Source: Streptomyces sp. NBC_00442 | GTDB taxonomy: Bacteria; Actinomycetota; Actinomycetes; Streptomycetales; Streptomycetaceae | Reading direction: 5' to 3' | Assembly: GCF_036014195.1 (NCBI RefSeq) | Contig: NZ_CP107918.1 | Location: 744,001-808,000 of the forward strand | Length of the DNA: 64,000 nt | Shown: positions 53,434 through 61,966 of the stretch, in pieces | Layout: every line of letters starts with the position of its first letter | Position numbering within the stretch: position 1 is the first letter of the stretch | Notes under the pieces: generated by a model | Told to the model about the DNA's origin: nothing | The model's input: only the letters and a program-made list of their open reading frames with translations | The model's database searches: none | Translations under genes and position numbers: made by a program

Positions 53434-54207
53434 ATGCACCCTGCCGCGCCGTCCAGCTGGCTCATCGCCGGGAAGCCGCGCCCCGGCGCCCCCAAGCTCT
53501 ACTGCTTCGCGCACGCGGGCGGCTCGGCCACCGAGTTCCTGCGCTGGGGCCGCGACATGCCGGACGCGGAGTTCCAGGCCGTGCAACTGCCCGGCCGCGG
53601 TTCACGGTACGGACAGCCGATGTTCGCCTCGATGCGGGAGCTGGTCGCGGCGTTCCTCGACGAGGTGCCCCTGAGCCCGGAGCCGTACGCCTTCTTCGGG
53701 CACAGCCTGGGCTCCCTCGTCGCCTACGAGGTCACGCGCGCCCTGCGTGACGCGGGCAGGCCGCTGCCCGCGCGGCTGATCGTCTCCGCCCTTCCCGCGC
53801 CGCACCACCGTCACGCACGCGCCGCGGACCCGCTGCACCGGCTGTCCGACGACGACCTCATCGAGCGGGTCGCCACGATCCACGGCGGCATACCGCAGGA
53901 GGTCCTGGACAGCCCCGAGCTGCGGGAGCTGGTCGTCGACGCGCTGCGGGACGACTACCGCGTCCTGGAGACGTACACGTGGCGCGAGGCCGAGCCGCTG
54001 CCCGTGCCCATCACGGTGTTCGGCGGCCGCGCCGACCACGCGCGCGAGCTCCTGGACGACTGGGGAAGCCACACCGCCCGGGAATTGACGGTGCGTCAAT
54101 TCCCGGGCGGGCACTTCTACTTGCGTGAGCATCCCGGCCCCGTGCTGGCGGCCCTCGCGGAGGCGCTGTCCGGGGTGAGCACCCCGGCGGGCGGCCTGAC
54201 GCACTGA
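53434..54207 (+). CDS. Type II thioesterase (alpha/beta hydrolase)
   Basis: 257 aa. LYCFAHAGGSATEFLRWG, GRGSRYGQPMFASMRELV, the nucleophile elbow GHSLGS (S91), VFGGRAD (Asp) and FPGGHFYL (His) complete the triad. Such enzymes edit misprimed carrier proteins in polyketide/nonribosomal assembly lines; no PKS or NRPS gene is in the window, so its partner lies elsewhere. ATG 53434 has GGAGG about 9 nt upstream; the spacer to the divergent ABC-F gene is 269 bp. Confidence 0.9.
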   Translation: MHPAAPSSWLIAGKPRPGAPKLYCFAHAGGSATEFLRWGRDMPDAEFQAVQLPGRGSRYGQPMFASMRELVAAFLDEVPLSPEPYAFFGHSLGSLVAYEVTRALRDAGRPLPARLIVSALPAPHHRHARAADPLHRLSDDDLIERVATIHGGIPQEVLDSPELRELVVDALRDDYRVLETYTWREAEPLPVPITVFGGRADHARELLDDWGSHTARELTVRQFPGGHFYLREHPGPVLAALAEALSGVSTPAGGLTH

Positions 54208-54224
54208 GACGCCGGGCCGCTCCG

Positions 54225-56327
54225 TCAGTGCCGGACGTCTCCGGGGAGCCGCTGGGTCATCCGCGGAACCGGCACCCCCTTCGGTGCCACCAGGCTCGGC
54301 GCGCCGCCCGGCGCGCCCGTGCCGGCGGTGGCGCGGGCGAACGCTCCGGCGCCGCCGACGAACGGCACCCGGGCACCCGAGCGCGTCAGGTCGAGCGCGA
54401 GCGTGGGCCTGCTCGCCGGCGGGTCGATGAGGCCGTTGTCGGTACCGGCGACGATCAGCGCGAGCCGGTGCCCGGCAGGCACCACGTGGTCGGTGGCCGC
54501 CAGGTCGAGGGTGATGGTGTACGGCTTGCCGGGGGTCAGCGGCACGCCCTTGCGGTCGGAGGCGTAATTGCCGAGATCGGCCCATCCGCGACTGAAGACG
54601 GTGGAGCCGACGTCGGTCTTGTCCGCCGACGTGGTCAGGTAGCAGGGACTGTCCCCGGTGGTGCTCGCACCCCAGCAGGTGCGGTCGGTGCCGGTGAGAA
54701 TGCCCTCACCCGCCCCCGCGTAGTTGCGGATCGTGTCGGGCCCGAGGTCCACGAGGACCGCGGAGAGATGGGCGCTGCTCGTGGACGGTGTCGCGGTGAC
54801 GGTGACCTTGGACGAGCCGGACACCCGCAGGTCCTTGGTGAGCGGCTTGGTGGTGAAACCCGCCTTGTCGGGCGTCGACTTGTCGATGTCGGCCGCCCAG
54901 CTGGTCTCGTCGAGGGCCGGGTTGTCGGTGAACGTGGCCGTCGACGCCGCGGGCGCCCGGCCCAGCGAGAGCGCTCCGACGCCCGGCACGGCACCGTTCA
55001 CGGGATGCACGGTGGCGGCCGCGGTGCCGGACGGGGGCCACACCCGGTCGGTGGTCCACTGGTCGGGGTGGCGCTCGATGTCGGCCATGGGCCGGCGCTC
55101 GATGCCGTTGTCGTAGCCGAGCAGGTAGTGGTCGAACCACTGGTGGAGGACCGGCACCCAGTCGGCACGCCGGTAGTCGAACGGGTCCACGTGACCGGTC
55201 TGCGACAGCCAGATCTTGCGCTCGACGCCGTTCGCGGCGAGCGCGTCCCACCACTGGCCGAAGTTCTTGGTGCGGACGTTGAGGTCCTGCATGCCGTGCA
55301 CGACGAAGACGCTGGCCTTGACCTTGTCGGCGCGCAGCACGTAGTCCCGGTCGTTCCACAGCTTCGTCCAGTCGCCGCTGCGGGGCGATCCGGCGACGAT
55401 CTTCTGCTGCTCCGCGGCGCAGTGCGCCTGCGCGTCCGGGCTCTCCACCGCGTCGGCCAGGTCGGCGGGACCGCCGTCGTACAGCGGGGCGCCCTTGGCG
55501 AAGTAGTAGTCGTACCAGGAGGAGATGGCACTGATCGGCACGATCGTCCTGAGGCCCTCGACGCCGGTGGCGGCGACGCCGTTGGCTATGGTGCCGTCCC
55601 AGCTCTTGCCGATCATGCCGGTGCGGCCGTTGGTCCACCCGGCCGTGGCCCGCGTCCCGCCGGTCCGGGTCGTGTAGGCGCGGGCCCGGCCGTTGAGCCA
55701 GTCGACGACCGCCTTGGCGGACAGCACGTCGGAGGGACCGCCGACATCGACACAGCCGTCCGAACGGTTGGTTCCGGCCAGGTCCACGCCCACGAAGGCG
55801 TAGCCGCGCGGCACGAAGTAGTTGTCGTAGAACAGCGGCATCTGCACGACATCGCCGTTGGCGTCGTACGTCTTGAGCTGGCTCTCGTTGCCGCGTCCGC
55901 AGCACGAGTAGTACGGGCTCGCATCCATGATGACCGGTATCTTCCGGCCCTGTTGCGCGGGTTCGCGCGGGCGGACGATGTCGACCGCGACGCGGTCGCC
56001 CCTGCCGTCACCGTCGGTGTCCAGACCGGTGTCGACCCAGACGGCCTCGCGTATCGCGTTCTCGTACGAATAGACGGGCCGGCTCTCCTTCGCCCGAGCG
56101 GCCTGCGAGCCCGGCGGGATGGCCTGAGCTCCCGCCGGGGTGGCCTGGGCTCCCGCCGGGGCGAGAAGCACCGCCGCCAGGGCGGCCACGGCCGCGAGGA
56201 CGAGGGCCCCGAGAGACCTGCCGGACCTGGCGGACCTGGCGAACCCGGCGGGCCCGTGGGACCTGCGCAACCGGAACGGCCTCGGCGATCTGGACCTGGG
56301 GCGGATGAACCGCTCATGTATCGGCAT
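54225..56327 (-). CDS. Secreted Xaa-Pro dipeptidyl-peptidase (S15/CocE-type)
   Basis: 700 aa. Long N-terminus with a signal segment (ALVLAAVAALAAVLLAPAGA) followed by an AQATPAGAQAIPPG repeat. The S15 alpha/beta hydrolase carries GKSWDGTIANG (S242), HGMQDLNV (D348) and SQTGHVDPF (H379), and a C-terminal beta-sandwich (X-Pro dipeptidyl-peptidase C domain: RDLRVSGSSKVTVTATPS). It cleaves Xaa-Pro from peptides outside the cell. The upstream 222 bp separates it from the divergent aminopeptidase gene. Confidence 0.9.
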   Translation of the reverse strand: MPIHERFIRPRSRSPRPFRLRRSHGPAGFARSARSGRSLGALVLAAVAALAAVLLAPAGAQATPAGAQAIPPGSQAARAKESRPVYSYENAIREAVWVDTGLDTDGDGRGDRVAVDIVRPREPAQQGRKIPVIMDASPYYSCCGRGNESQLKTYDANGDVVQMPLFYDNYFVPRGYAFVGVDLAGTNRSDGCVDVGGPSDVLSAKAVVDWLNGRARAYTTRTGGTRATAGWTNGRTGMIGKSWDGTIANGVAATGVEGLRTIVPISAISSWYDYYFAKGAPLYDGGPADLADAVESPDAQAHCAAEQQKIVAGSPRSGDWTKLWNDRDYVLRADKVKASVFVVHGMQDLNVRTKNFGQWWDALAANGVERKIWLSQTGHVDPFDYRRADWVPVLHQWFDHYLLGYDNGIERRPMADIERHPDQWTTDRVWPPSGTAAATVHPVNGAVPGVGALSLGRAPAASTATFTDNPALDETSWAADIDKSTPDKAGFTTKPLTKDLRVSGSSKVTVTATPSTSSAHLSAVLVDLGPDTIRNYAGAGEGILTGTDRTCWGASTTGDSPCYLTTSADKTDVGSTVFSRGWADLGNYASDRKGVPLTPGKPYTITLDLAATDHVVPAGHRLALIVAGTDNGLIDPPASRPTLALDLTRSGARVPFVGGAGAFARATAGTGAPGGAPSLVAPKGVPVPRMTQRLPGDVRH

Positions 56328-56549
56328 GGGCGGAAGGTACTCCCGTCAACTCCCGTGCAAAAGGGGGCAGTAGAGGGGGCGAAGGGGGGCCGGAGCGAAC
56401 CGGGCCGCTCCGGCCGAGATGTCGGCCGAATGGCGATCGTGTGACAGCAGGGGCCATGGACATGACTAGGGCGGCAGGGGCTGAATAAGGTCCGAAGAGA
56501 TCGTTCACCATCGTTCACCCCACGACGACACTGACGACTTGGAGCTTTT

Positions 56550-58100
56550 GTGCACCGCAAAATCATCGCCCCGAGCGTGCTCGCCGCCTCCCTGCTGCTG
56601 GTGATCCCGGCGTCGGCCGCGGACTTCACTCCGGGCGCCCCGGGCATCGGCGACCCCTACTACCCGGCCAGCGGCAACGGCGGCTACGACGTCTCGCACT
56701 ACGACCTGAAACTCAAGTACCAGCCTGCCACGGACCTGTTGGAGGGCACGGCCACCCTGCTCGCCACCACCAAGCAGGACCTCTCCCGCTTCAACCTCGA
56801 CTTCGGCCTCGCCGTCAGCGAGGTACGGGTGAACGGCACCAAGGCGACGTTCGCCACGTCCGGCAGCCACGAGCTGGAGATCACCCCGGCCACACCGCTG
56901 CCCAAGGGCAAGGCCGTCACCGTCGTGGTGAAGTACGCCGGCAAGCCGTCCGAGCTGAAGGTCGACGGCTGGACGGCGTGGCAGCGCACTCCGGACGGCG
57001 GTGTCGCGGCCCAGGAGCCCGACTCGGCCGTGTGGTGGTTCCCGTCCAACGACCACCCGCTGGACAAGGCCACGTACGACATCTCCGTGAAGGTGCCCGA
57101 CGGCACCCAGGCCATCAGCAACGGCGTTCTGCAGAGCCAGAGTTCGAAGATCGGCTGGACGACGTACAACTGGCGCTCCAACAAGCCGCAGGCGTCCTAT
57201 CTGACCACGCTCGCGGTGGGCAAGTTCGACATCACCACCGACAAGACCGCGAGCGGCCTGCCCGTCCTCAACGCCTACAGCAAGGACCTCGGCGACAACG
57301 ACGGCGCCGTACGCGCCAGTGTCGAGCGCACCAAGGACGTGACCGAGTGGCTTGAGAGCGTTTTCGGCCCGTATCCCTTCAACGCGGTCGGCGGGTACGT
57401 CCCGAACGTGCCGAGCCACTTCGCGCTCGAAACGCAGACCCGCCCGTTCTACAGCCCCGCCCAGTTCGCCAACGGCGCCAACGTCTCCGTGGTCGTGCAC
57501 GAACTCGCGCACCAGTGGTACGGCGACAGCGTCGCCGTCAACGGCTGGAAGGACATCTGGGACAACGAGGGCTTCGCGTCCTACGCCCAGTGGCTCTGGT
57601 CGGAGAAGGAGGGCGACGGCACCGCTCAGGAACTCGCGGACTGGGTCTACTCGCAACACCCGGCCGACGACCCGTTCTGGCAGGTCAAGCCGGGTGACCC
57701 GGGCCCGGACAACCAATTCGACGGCGCCGTCTACGACCGGGGCGCCGTCGCCATCCAGGCGCTGCGCAACACGGTCGGCGACACATCCTTCTTCAAGATC
57801 CTCAAGGGCTGGCCGGCCCAGCACGCCTACGGCAATGCGGCCGTCGGCGACTTCGTCAAGTACGCCGAGAAGATCTCGGGCAAGCCGCTCGCGGAGCTCT
57901 TCGACACCTGGCTCTTCCAGCCGGCCAAGCCCTCCGCCGCGGCTGCCGCCAAGGCCGGGTTCGGTCCTCGGGCGGGCGTCACGAAGGCGCCGTCCGCCAG
58001 GTCGGCGCAGCCGGTCACCCCCCGCGGGCCCGTGACACCGGTCGAACCGAAGTCGTGGAAGAAGATCGTGGAGTCGCATTCGGCGCACACCCAGCGCTGA
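56550..58100 (+). CDS. Secreted M1-family zinc aminopeptidase
   Basis: 516 aa. Signal peptide MHRKIIAPSVLAASLLLVIPASAAD. The zinc motif HELAHQW (H317, E318, H321) and E340 of DNEGFAS are present; VYDRGAVAIQALRNTVGD corresponds to the usual downstream Tyr region. Shorter than PepN and close to the secreted Streptomyces peptidases. With the adjacent Xaa-Pro peptidase it suits extracellular peptide use. GTG 56550 is the start. Confidence 0.92.
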   Translation: MHRKIIAPSVLAASLLLVIPASAADFTPGAPGIGDPYYPASGNGGYDVSHYDLKLKYQPATDLLEGTATLLATTKQDLSRFNLDFGLAVSEVRVNGTKATFATSGSHELEITPATPLPKGKAVTVVVKYAGKPSELKVDGWTAWQRTPDGGVAAQEPDSAVWWFPSNDHPLDKATYDISVKVPDGTQAISNGVLQSQSSKIGWTTYNWRSNKPQASYLTTLAVGKFDITTDKTASGLPVLNAYSKDLGDNDGAVRASVERTKDVTEWLESVFGPYPFNAVGGYVPNVPSHFALETQTRPFYSPAQFANGANVSVVVHELAHQWYGDSVAVNGWKDIWDNEGFASYAQWLWSEKEGDGTAQELADWVYSQHPADDPFWQVKPGDPGPDNQFDGAVYDRGAVAIQALRNTVGDTSFFKILKGWPAQHAYGNAAVGDFVKYAEKISGKPLAELFDTWLFQPAKPSAAAAAKAGFGPRAGVTKAPSARSAQPVTPRGPVTPVEPKSWKKIVESHSAHTQR

Positions 58101-58130
58101 GGCGGGGGCAGCGAGGCGACGGCGGGTCGA

Positions 58131-58142
58131 GAGAGCGCTCTC
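58131..58142. promoter_or_regulatory. LacI-family operator-like palindrome GAGAGCGCTCTC (upstream of lacI-type gene)
   Basis: 12-bp perfect palindrome with the central CG of LacI/PurR-type sites, 152 bp before the TTG of the regulator at 58295 and 31 bp after the aminopeptidase stop. Probable autoregulatory site. Confidence 0.7.
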
Positions 58143-58294
58143 GGCGCGGATCCGCACCCGATACGCTGCCGGGCACAGCGGTTCCGCTCTGCGGGTCCGC
58201 GGGCATCGGCGGCGCGGTCACGAGCCGCGCCGCCGGGGCCACGCCGGGCGTCGCCGCGGCCTCGCTCACGTCTCGCCGATGAGGAGAACTCGCC

Positions 58295-59320
58295 TTGACC
58301 GAGCAGTACTTCGGTACGCGCCCCACGCTCGAAGCCGTCGCGGCGCTCGCGGGCGTCTCCCGTGCCACCGCATCGCGGGTCGTCAACGGTGGTTCGGGGG
58401 TGCGCCCACCCCTGGTCGACAAGGTGCGCCAAGCCGTTGAGGAGCTGGGCTACATCCCGAATCCGGCGGCCCGCTCCCTGGTCACCCGGCGTACCGGCGC
58501 GGTGGCCGTGATCGTCGCCGAGCCGGAGACGCGGTTCTTCTCCGATCCCTTCTTCTCCCAGCAGATCCGCGGCATCGGCAAGGAACTCACCGCGCACGAC
58601 ACCCAGTTGGTGCTGCTGCTCGTCGAGGGCGCGGACGACTACGGAAGGGTGTCGCGCTATCTCGCGGGCGGCCATGTCGACGGGGCGCTCGCCTTCTCCC
58701 TGCACGAGGACGACCCGCTGCCCGGGATCACCCGCGGGGCCGGCGTCCTGACCGTCTTCGGCGGCCGTCCGGGCTTCCCCACCCGCGTGCCCTATGTGGA
58801 CGCCGACAACCGGGGCGGTGCGCGGGAGGCCGTGCGCCACCTGCTCTCGATCGGCCGCAAGCACATCGCGCACATCGCGGGCCCGCTGGATCAGACCGCC
58901 TCGACGGACCGCCTCGCCGGATACCGCGACATGCTTCCGGAAGCGGATCCGGCCCTGGTGGCGGAAGGCGCGTTCACCTCCGGGAGCGGGGCGGCCGCGA
59001 TGTCCCAACTCCTGGTGCGGCGGCCGCAGTTGGACGCCGTGTTCGCGGCCAACGACCTGATGGCCTCGGGCGCTCTGCGGGTTCTGCGCGAGAGCGGCAG
59101 ACGCGTGCCGGACGATGTCGCGCTGGTCGGCTTCGACGACATGGCCTCGGTGGCCGAGGCGACCGATCCGCCGCTGACGACCGTACGTCAGGAGATCGAG
59201 GAGATGGGGCGGCTGATGGCACGGCTGCTGCTGCGCGGTCTCGACCAGGGCGGCGCCGAAGTGGCGCCACCCGCCTCGGTGATCACCCCGACGACGCTGG
59301 TCCGACGCGCCTCGGCCTGA
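58295..59320 (+). CDS. LacI-family transcriptional regulator
   Basis: 341 aa. Starts at TTG 58295 (GAGGAGAA lies 7-8 nt upstream). HTH: TLEAVAALAGVSRATASRVVNGG, then the hinge LGYIPNPAARSLVTRRTGAVAVIV. The effector domain (HVDGALAFSLHEDDP, VPYVDADNRGGAREAVRHLL, VGFDDMASVAEATDPPLTTV) is the periplasmic-binding-protein fold for a sugar or similar ligand. Matching operator-like palindromes are at 58131 and at three places in or beside the following gene. Confidence 0.93.
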   Translation: MTEQYFGTRPTLEAVAALAGVSRATASRVVNGGSGVRPPLVDKVRQAVEELGYIPNPAARSLVTRRTGAVAVIVAEPETRFFSDPFFSQQIRGIGKELTAHDTQLVLLLVEGADDYGRVSRYLAGGHVDGALAFSLHEDDPLPGITRGAGVLTVFGGRPGFPTRVPYVDADNRGGAREAVRHLLSIGRKHIAHIAGPLDQTASTDRLAGYRDMLPEADPALVAEGAFTSGSGAAAMSQLLVRRPQLDAVFAANDLMASGALRVLRESGRRVPDDVALVGFDDMASVAEATDPPLTTVRQEIEEMGRLMARLLLRGLDQGGAEVAPPASVITPTTLVRRASA

Positions 59321-59358
59321 GCCCGCCTCGCGCTCGCCCCCGCCGCGGACGGGCACCA

Positions 59359-59391
59359 CGCCGGTACGACGCCGGTACGACGCCGGTACGT
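59359..59391. repeat. 11-bp tandem repeat CGCCGGTACGA, three units
   Basis: Units 59359-59369, 59370-59380 and 59381-59391 (last base T). About one helical turn each; located between the convergent LacI and MpaB-like genes, so no promoter is expected here. Confidence 0.85.
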
Positions 59392-59436
59392 CACCGACGA
59401 CGCGCCGACACGGGACCGGCGGCGACCCGGTGAGGC

Positions 59437-60315
59437 CTACCGAGAGCGCTCTCGGCCTCCCGACGAGCGCCTGAACTCCGCCCGCGCCCGGCGCGCGAGC
59501 GGCAGATAGCGCAGCCGCTCCGGCAGTACGGGCCCGACCACGCGGACCACCCGGCCCAGGCGGCGCAGCTTCCGTTCCTGCTCGTCCGTCCATTCAAGGC
59601 CGATCGTCTCCCGCGCGTCCGGCGGCATGAAGCCGATCGTGACGAACCGGCGGAAGCGCGCGAAGGGCGGCAGCAACACGGGCCAGAGCGCTCTCAGCAC
59701 GAGCCGGAGCGGCAGCGGCCCCCGGTCGGGGGCCGGAACGGAGAGGTCCGTGGCCAGGAGTTCCTCCACCACGACGTTGGAACGGATCTCGTCGGCCAGG
59801 ACCTTGCGGTAGTAGGGCCGGAACTCTTCGATGGTCCCCGGCATGTCCTGGTCGCCGATGCCGAGGATCCGGCCCACTTGGAGCCACTCCGCATACAGCT
59901 TGCGGTGCTGGGCGTCGGTGAAGGGCCGGCCGATGTACTGCTGGGCGTGGGCGTAGACGGGGTAGCCGGTGGCATGCACCCACGCGTAGTAGGCGGGGGT
60001 CAACGCGTGGTAGCGCCGCCCGGTGGCGTCGGTGCCCCGGATCGTCTTGTGGAGTTCCCGGAGCCGGCGTCCTTCCGCGACAGCCTGGTCGCCCCCGTAC
60101 ACCCAGAGCTGGAGCGAGCGCAGAGAGCGCTCTCCGCGCCCCCACGGGTCGGTGCGGAACACCGAGTGGTCATCCACGCCGGCCCCGACCGCGGGGTGCG
60201 CGACCTGCATCGTGAGCGCGGCGGGCAGGGCGAGAAGCATCCTGACGTCTCCGGCGAGGCTCCACAGCACACCTCCGGGAGGCGGCGGCGCGGGCGCGGG
60301 GTCTCGGCGGCTCAT
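59437..60315 (-). CDS. MpaB-family (DUF2236) oxygenase
   Basis: 292 aa from ATG 60315 (GGGAGCC upstream); a longer frame to 60381 is non-conserved. WSLAGDVRMLLALPAALTMQVAHPAVGAG, DPWGRGERSLRSLQLW, THATGYPVYAHAQQYIG-type WVHATGYPVYAHA and RRLRELHKTIRGTD are hallmark segments, with His residues suitable for metal/haem. Relatives include MpaB' and rubber oxygenase-like haem proteins. Substrate unknown. Three GAGAGCGCTCTC-type sites overlap it, suggesting control by the neighbouring LacI-type regulator. Confidence 0.82.
   Translation of the reverse strand: MSRRDPAPAPPPPGGVLWSLAGDVRMLLALPAALTMQVAHPAVGAGVDDHSVFRTDPWGRGERSLRSLQLWVYGGDQAVAEGRRLRELHKTIRGTDATGRRYHALTPAYYAWVHATGYPVYAHAQQYIGRPFTDAQHRKLYAEWLQVGRILGIGDQDMPGTIEEFRPYYRKVLADEIRSNVVVEELLATDLSVPAPDRGPLPLRLVLRALWPVLLPPFARFRRFVTIGFMPPDARETIGLEWTDEQERKLRRLGRVVRVVGPVLPERLRYLPLARRARAEFRRSSGGRERSR
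59440..59455. promoter_or_regulatory. Operator-like palindrome CCGAGAGCGCTCTCGG
   Basis: 16-bp perfect palindrome including the GAGAGCGCTCTC core, overlapping the last codons of the MpaB-like gene. Confidence 0.6.
59685..59694. promoter_or_regulatory. Shorter operator-like palindrome AGAGCGCTCT inside the MpaB-like gene
   Basis: 10-bp core of the GAGAGCGCTCTC motif within coding sequence. Confidence 0.35.
60123..60134. promoter_or_regulatory. Operator-like palindrome GAGAGCGCTCTC near the MpaB-like 5' end
   Basis: 12-bp perfect palindrome within the MpaB-like gene, 182 bp inside from its start codon (60315). Same core as at 58131. Confidence 0.5.
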
Positions 60316-60678
60316 TCCTGGGCTCCCTGAGGCTGGCGGATCTGTGGTGACTGCCGTGTTCGCAGGGATTCCAGTATGCAAGCGCCGCGATCACGATGGC
60401 ATCCGGGGGGCATGGGGCCGGCGTCCGGCGCCGTGCCCCGGACGTTCATCGCCCCGCGAGGATCGGTGGGCCCGCCTCCGGCCGAAGGGGCGGCGACCGG
60501 GTCGGCCGGCTCACCAGCGGGCCCGGAGCTCACCACGCTCGCGGCCGCCCGATCGTTCGGAGTCTCGCGGCACGACTGGGTGCGGCGTGCGAGCTCGCGA
60601 CCTGGTCCACCCTGACGCCGGCCTCGTGCGGAGCGGTTCCGGAGCCGCGGCCTCCTCATGGGACTCGCCCGCGAGAGA

Positions 60679-60711
<33 letters not shown>

Positions 60712-60751
60712 TACGCCTGATCGTACGACGGGGGCAAGTCTGTGGACGCAG

Positions 60752-60772
60752 AGAGGTTACCTCTAGGTAACC
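60752..60772. promoter_or_regulatory. Overlapping palindromes upstream of the phosphodiesterase gene
   Basis: AGAGGT-T-ACCTCT (60752-60764, 13 bp) overlaps GGTTACC-TCTA-GGTAACC (60755-60772). It lies 57 bp before the GTG of the sphingomyelinase-like gene, a good operator position. Confidence 0.6.
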
Positions 60773-60828
60773 GCAGCTGCTTTGATGTGCGCGCCGGTCC
60801 AATCCCCACGCAAGCCACAGGAGTTCAC

Positions 60829-61815
60829 GTGCCGCACTTCTCGCTCCGCCGGGTTCCCGGGGCGGCCCTTGCCGCCGCGCTCGCCGTCGTCACCGCGGCC
60901 ACCGCCGCGCCCGCCACGGCCACCGCGGCCACGCCTCCCCACCTCAAGGTGCTGACGTACAACACGTTCCTGATGAGCCAGAGCCTGTACCCGAACTGGG
61001 GCCAGGACCACCGGGCCCAGGCGATCCCCGCGGCCCCCTTCTTCCAGGGCAATGACGTCGTGGTGCTGCAGGAGGCGTTCGACAACACCGCGTCGGACGC
61101 GCTGAAGCGCAACGCCGCGGCCCAGTACCCCTACCAGACACCCGTCGTCGGCCGGAGCAAGGACGGATGGGACGCGACCGGCGGCTCGTACTCCTCGACC
61201 ACGCCGGAGGACGGTGGCGTCACCCTCCTCAGCAAGTGGCCGATCCTGCACAAGGAGCAGTTCATCTACAAGGACGCGTGCGGCTCCGACTGGTGGTCCA
61301 ACAAGGGCTTCGTGTATGCGGTGTTGGACGTGAACGGCACCAAGGTGCACGTCGTCGGCACCCACACCCAGTCGACGGACTCGGGGTGCGGTGCGGGAGA
61401 GGCGGTCAAGGACCGCGCCCTGCAGTTCAAGGCGATCAAGTCGTTCCTCGACGCCAAGAACGTCCCCGCGAGCGAAGAGGTCATGGTCGCCGGCGACTTC
61501 AACGTCGACTCGCACGGCTCCGAGTACGTGTCGATGCTCGCGAACGGCGGCCTGGTCGGCGCGGACTCGCGGACGGGTCACGCGTACTCCTTCGACACCG
61601 CCGAGAACTCGATCGCCCGTTTCCGCTATCCCACGGACCCGAGCGAGGACCTGGACTACGTCCTCCACGTCGCGGGTCACGCGCGCCCGTCCGACTGGAA
61701 CAACAACGTGGTGCAGGAGTCCACCACGCCCTGGACGGTGAGCAGTTGGGGCACCGACTACACGTACTCGAACCTCAGCGACCACTATCCGCTCCAGGCG
61801 GGACGGACCGCCTGA
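60829..61815 (+). CDS. Secreted sphingomyelinase C-like phosphodiesterase
   Basis: 328 aa. GTG 60829 with AGGAG 5 nt upstream. Signal peptide LRRVPGAALAAALAVVTAAT. Endonuclease/exonuclease/phosphatase fold: KVLTYNTFLMSQSLYPNW, VVLQEAFDN (Glu metal ligand), VVGTHTQS, VAGDFNVDS (Asp/Asn) and the end SNLSDHYPL (catalytic His). These match bacterial neutral sphingomyelinases/beta-haemolysins, which hydrolyse sphingomyelin or related phosphodiesters using Mg2+. In a soil organism the substrate could be another phospholipid head group. Palindromes lie upstream. Confidence 0.9.
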   Translation: MPHFSLRRVPGAALAAALAVVTAATAAPATATAATPPHLKVLTYNTFLMSQSLYPNWGQDHRAQAIPAAPFFQGNDVVVLQEAFDNTASDALKRNAAAQYPYQTPVVGRSKDGWDATGGSYSSTTPEDGGVTLLSKWPILHKEQFIYKDACGSDWWSNKGFVYAVLDVNGTKVHVVGTHTQSTDSGCGAGEAVKDRALQFKAIKSFLDAKNVPASEEVMVAGDFNVDSHGSEYVSMLANGGLVGADSRTGHAYSFDTAENSIARFRYPTDPSEDLDYVLHVAGHARPSDWNNNVVQESTTPWTVSSWGTDYTYSNLSDHYPLQAGRTA

Positions 61816-61966
61816 GCACGGCGTCGTCACCGATGGCCGGATGAGACCCTCCGCCGGGAAAGCGCGTTCCGGATCTGGTTAGGGTGCGCGGCAGGCCGCC
61901 CCGCGTCTCATGTCGCGCGTGGCCGGCCGCTACCCAGCCGTCGTTGTGTACAGGGGGAGGCGTCCA

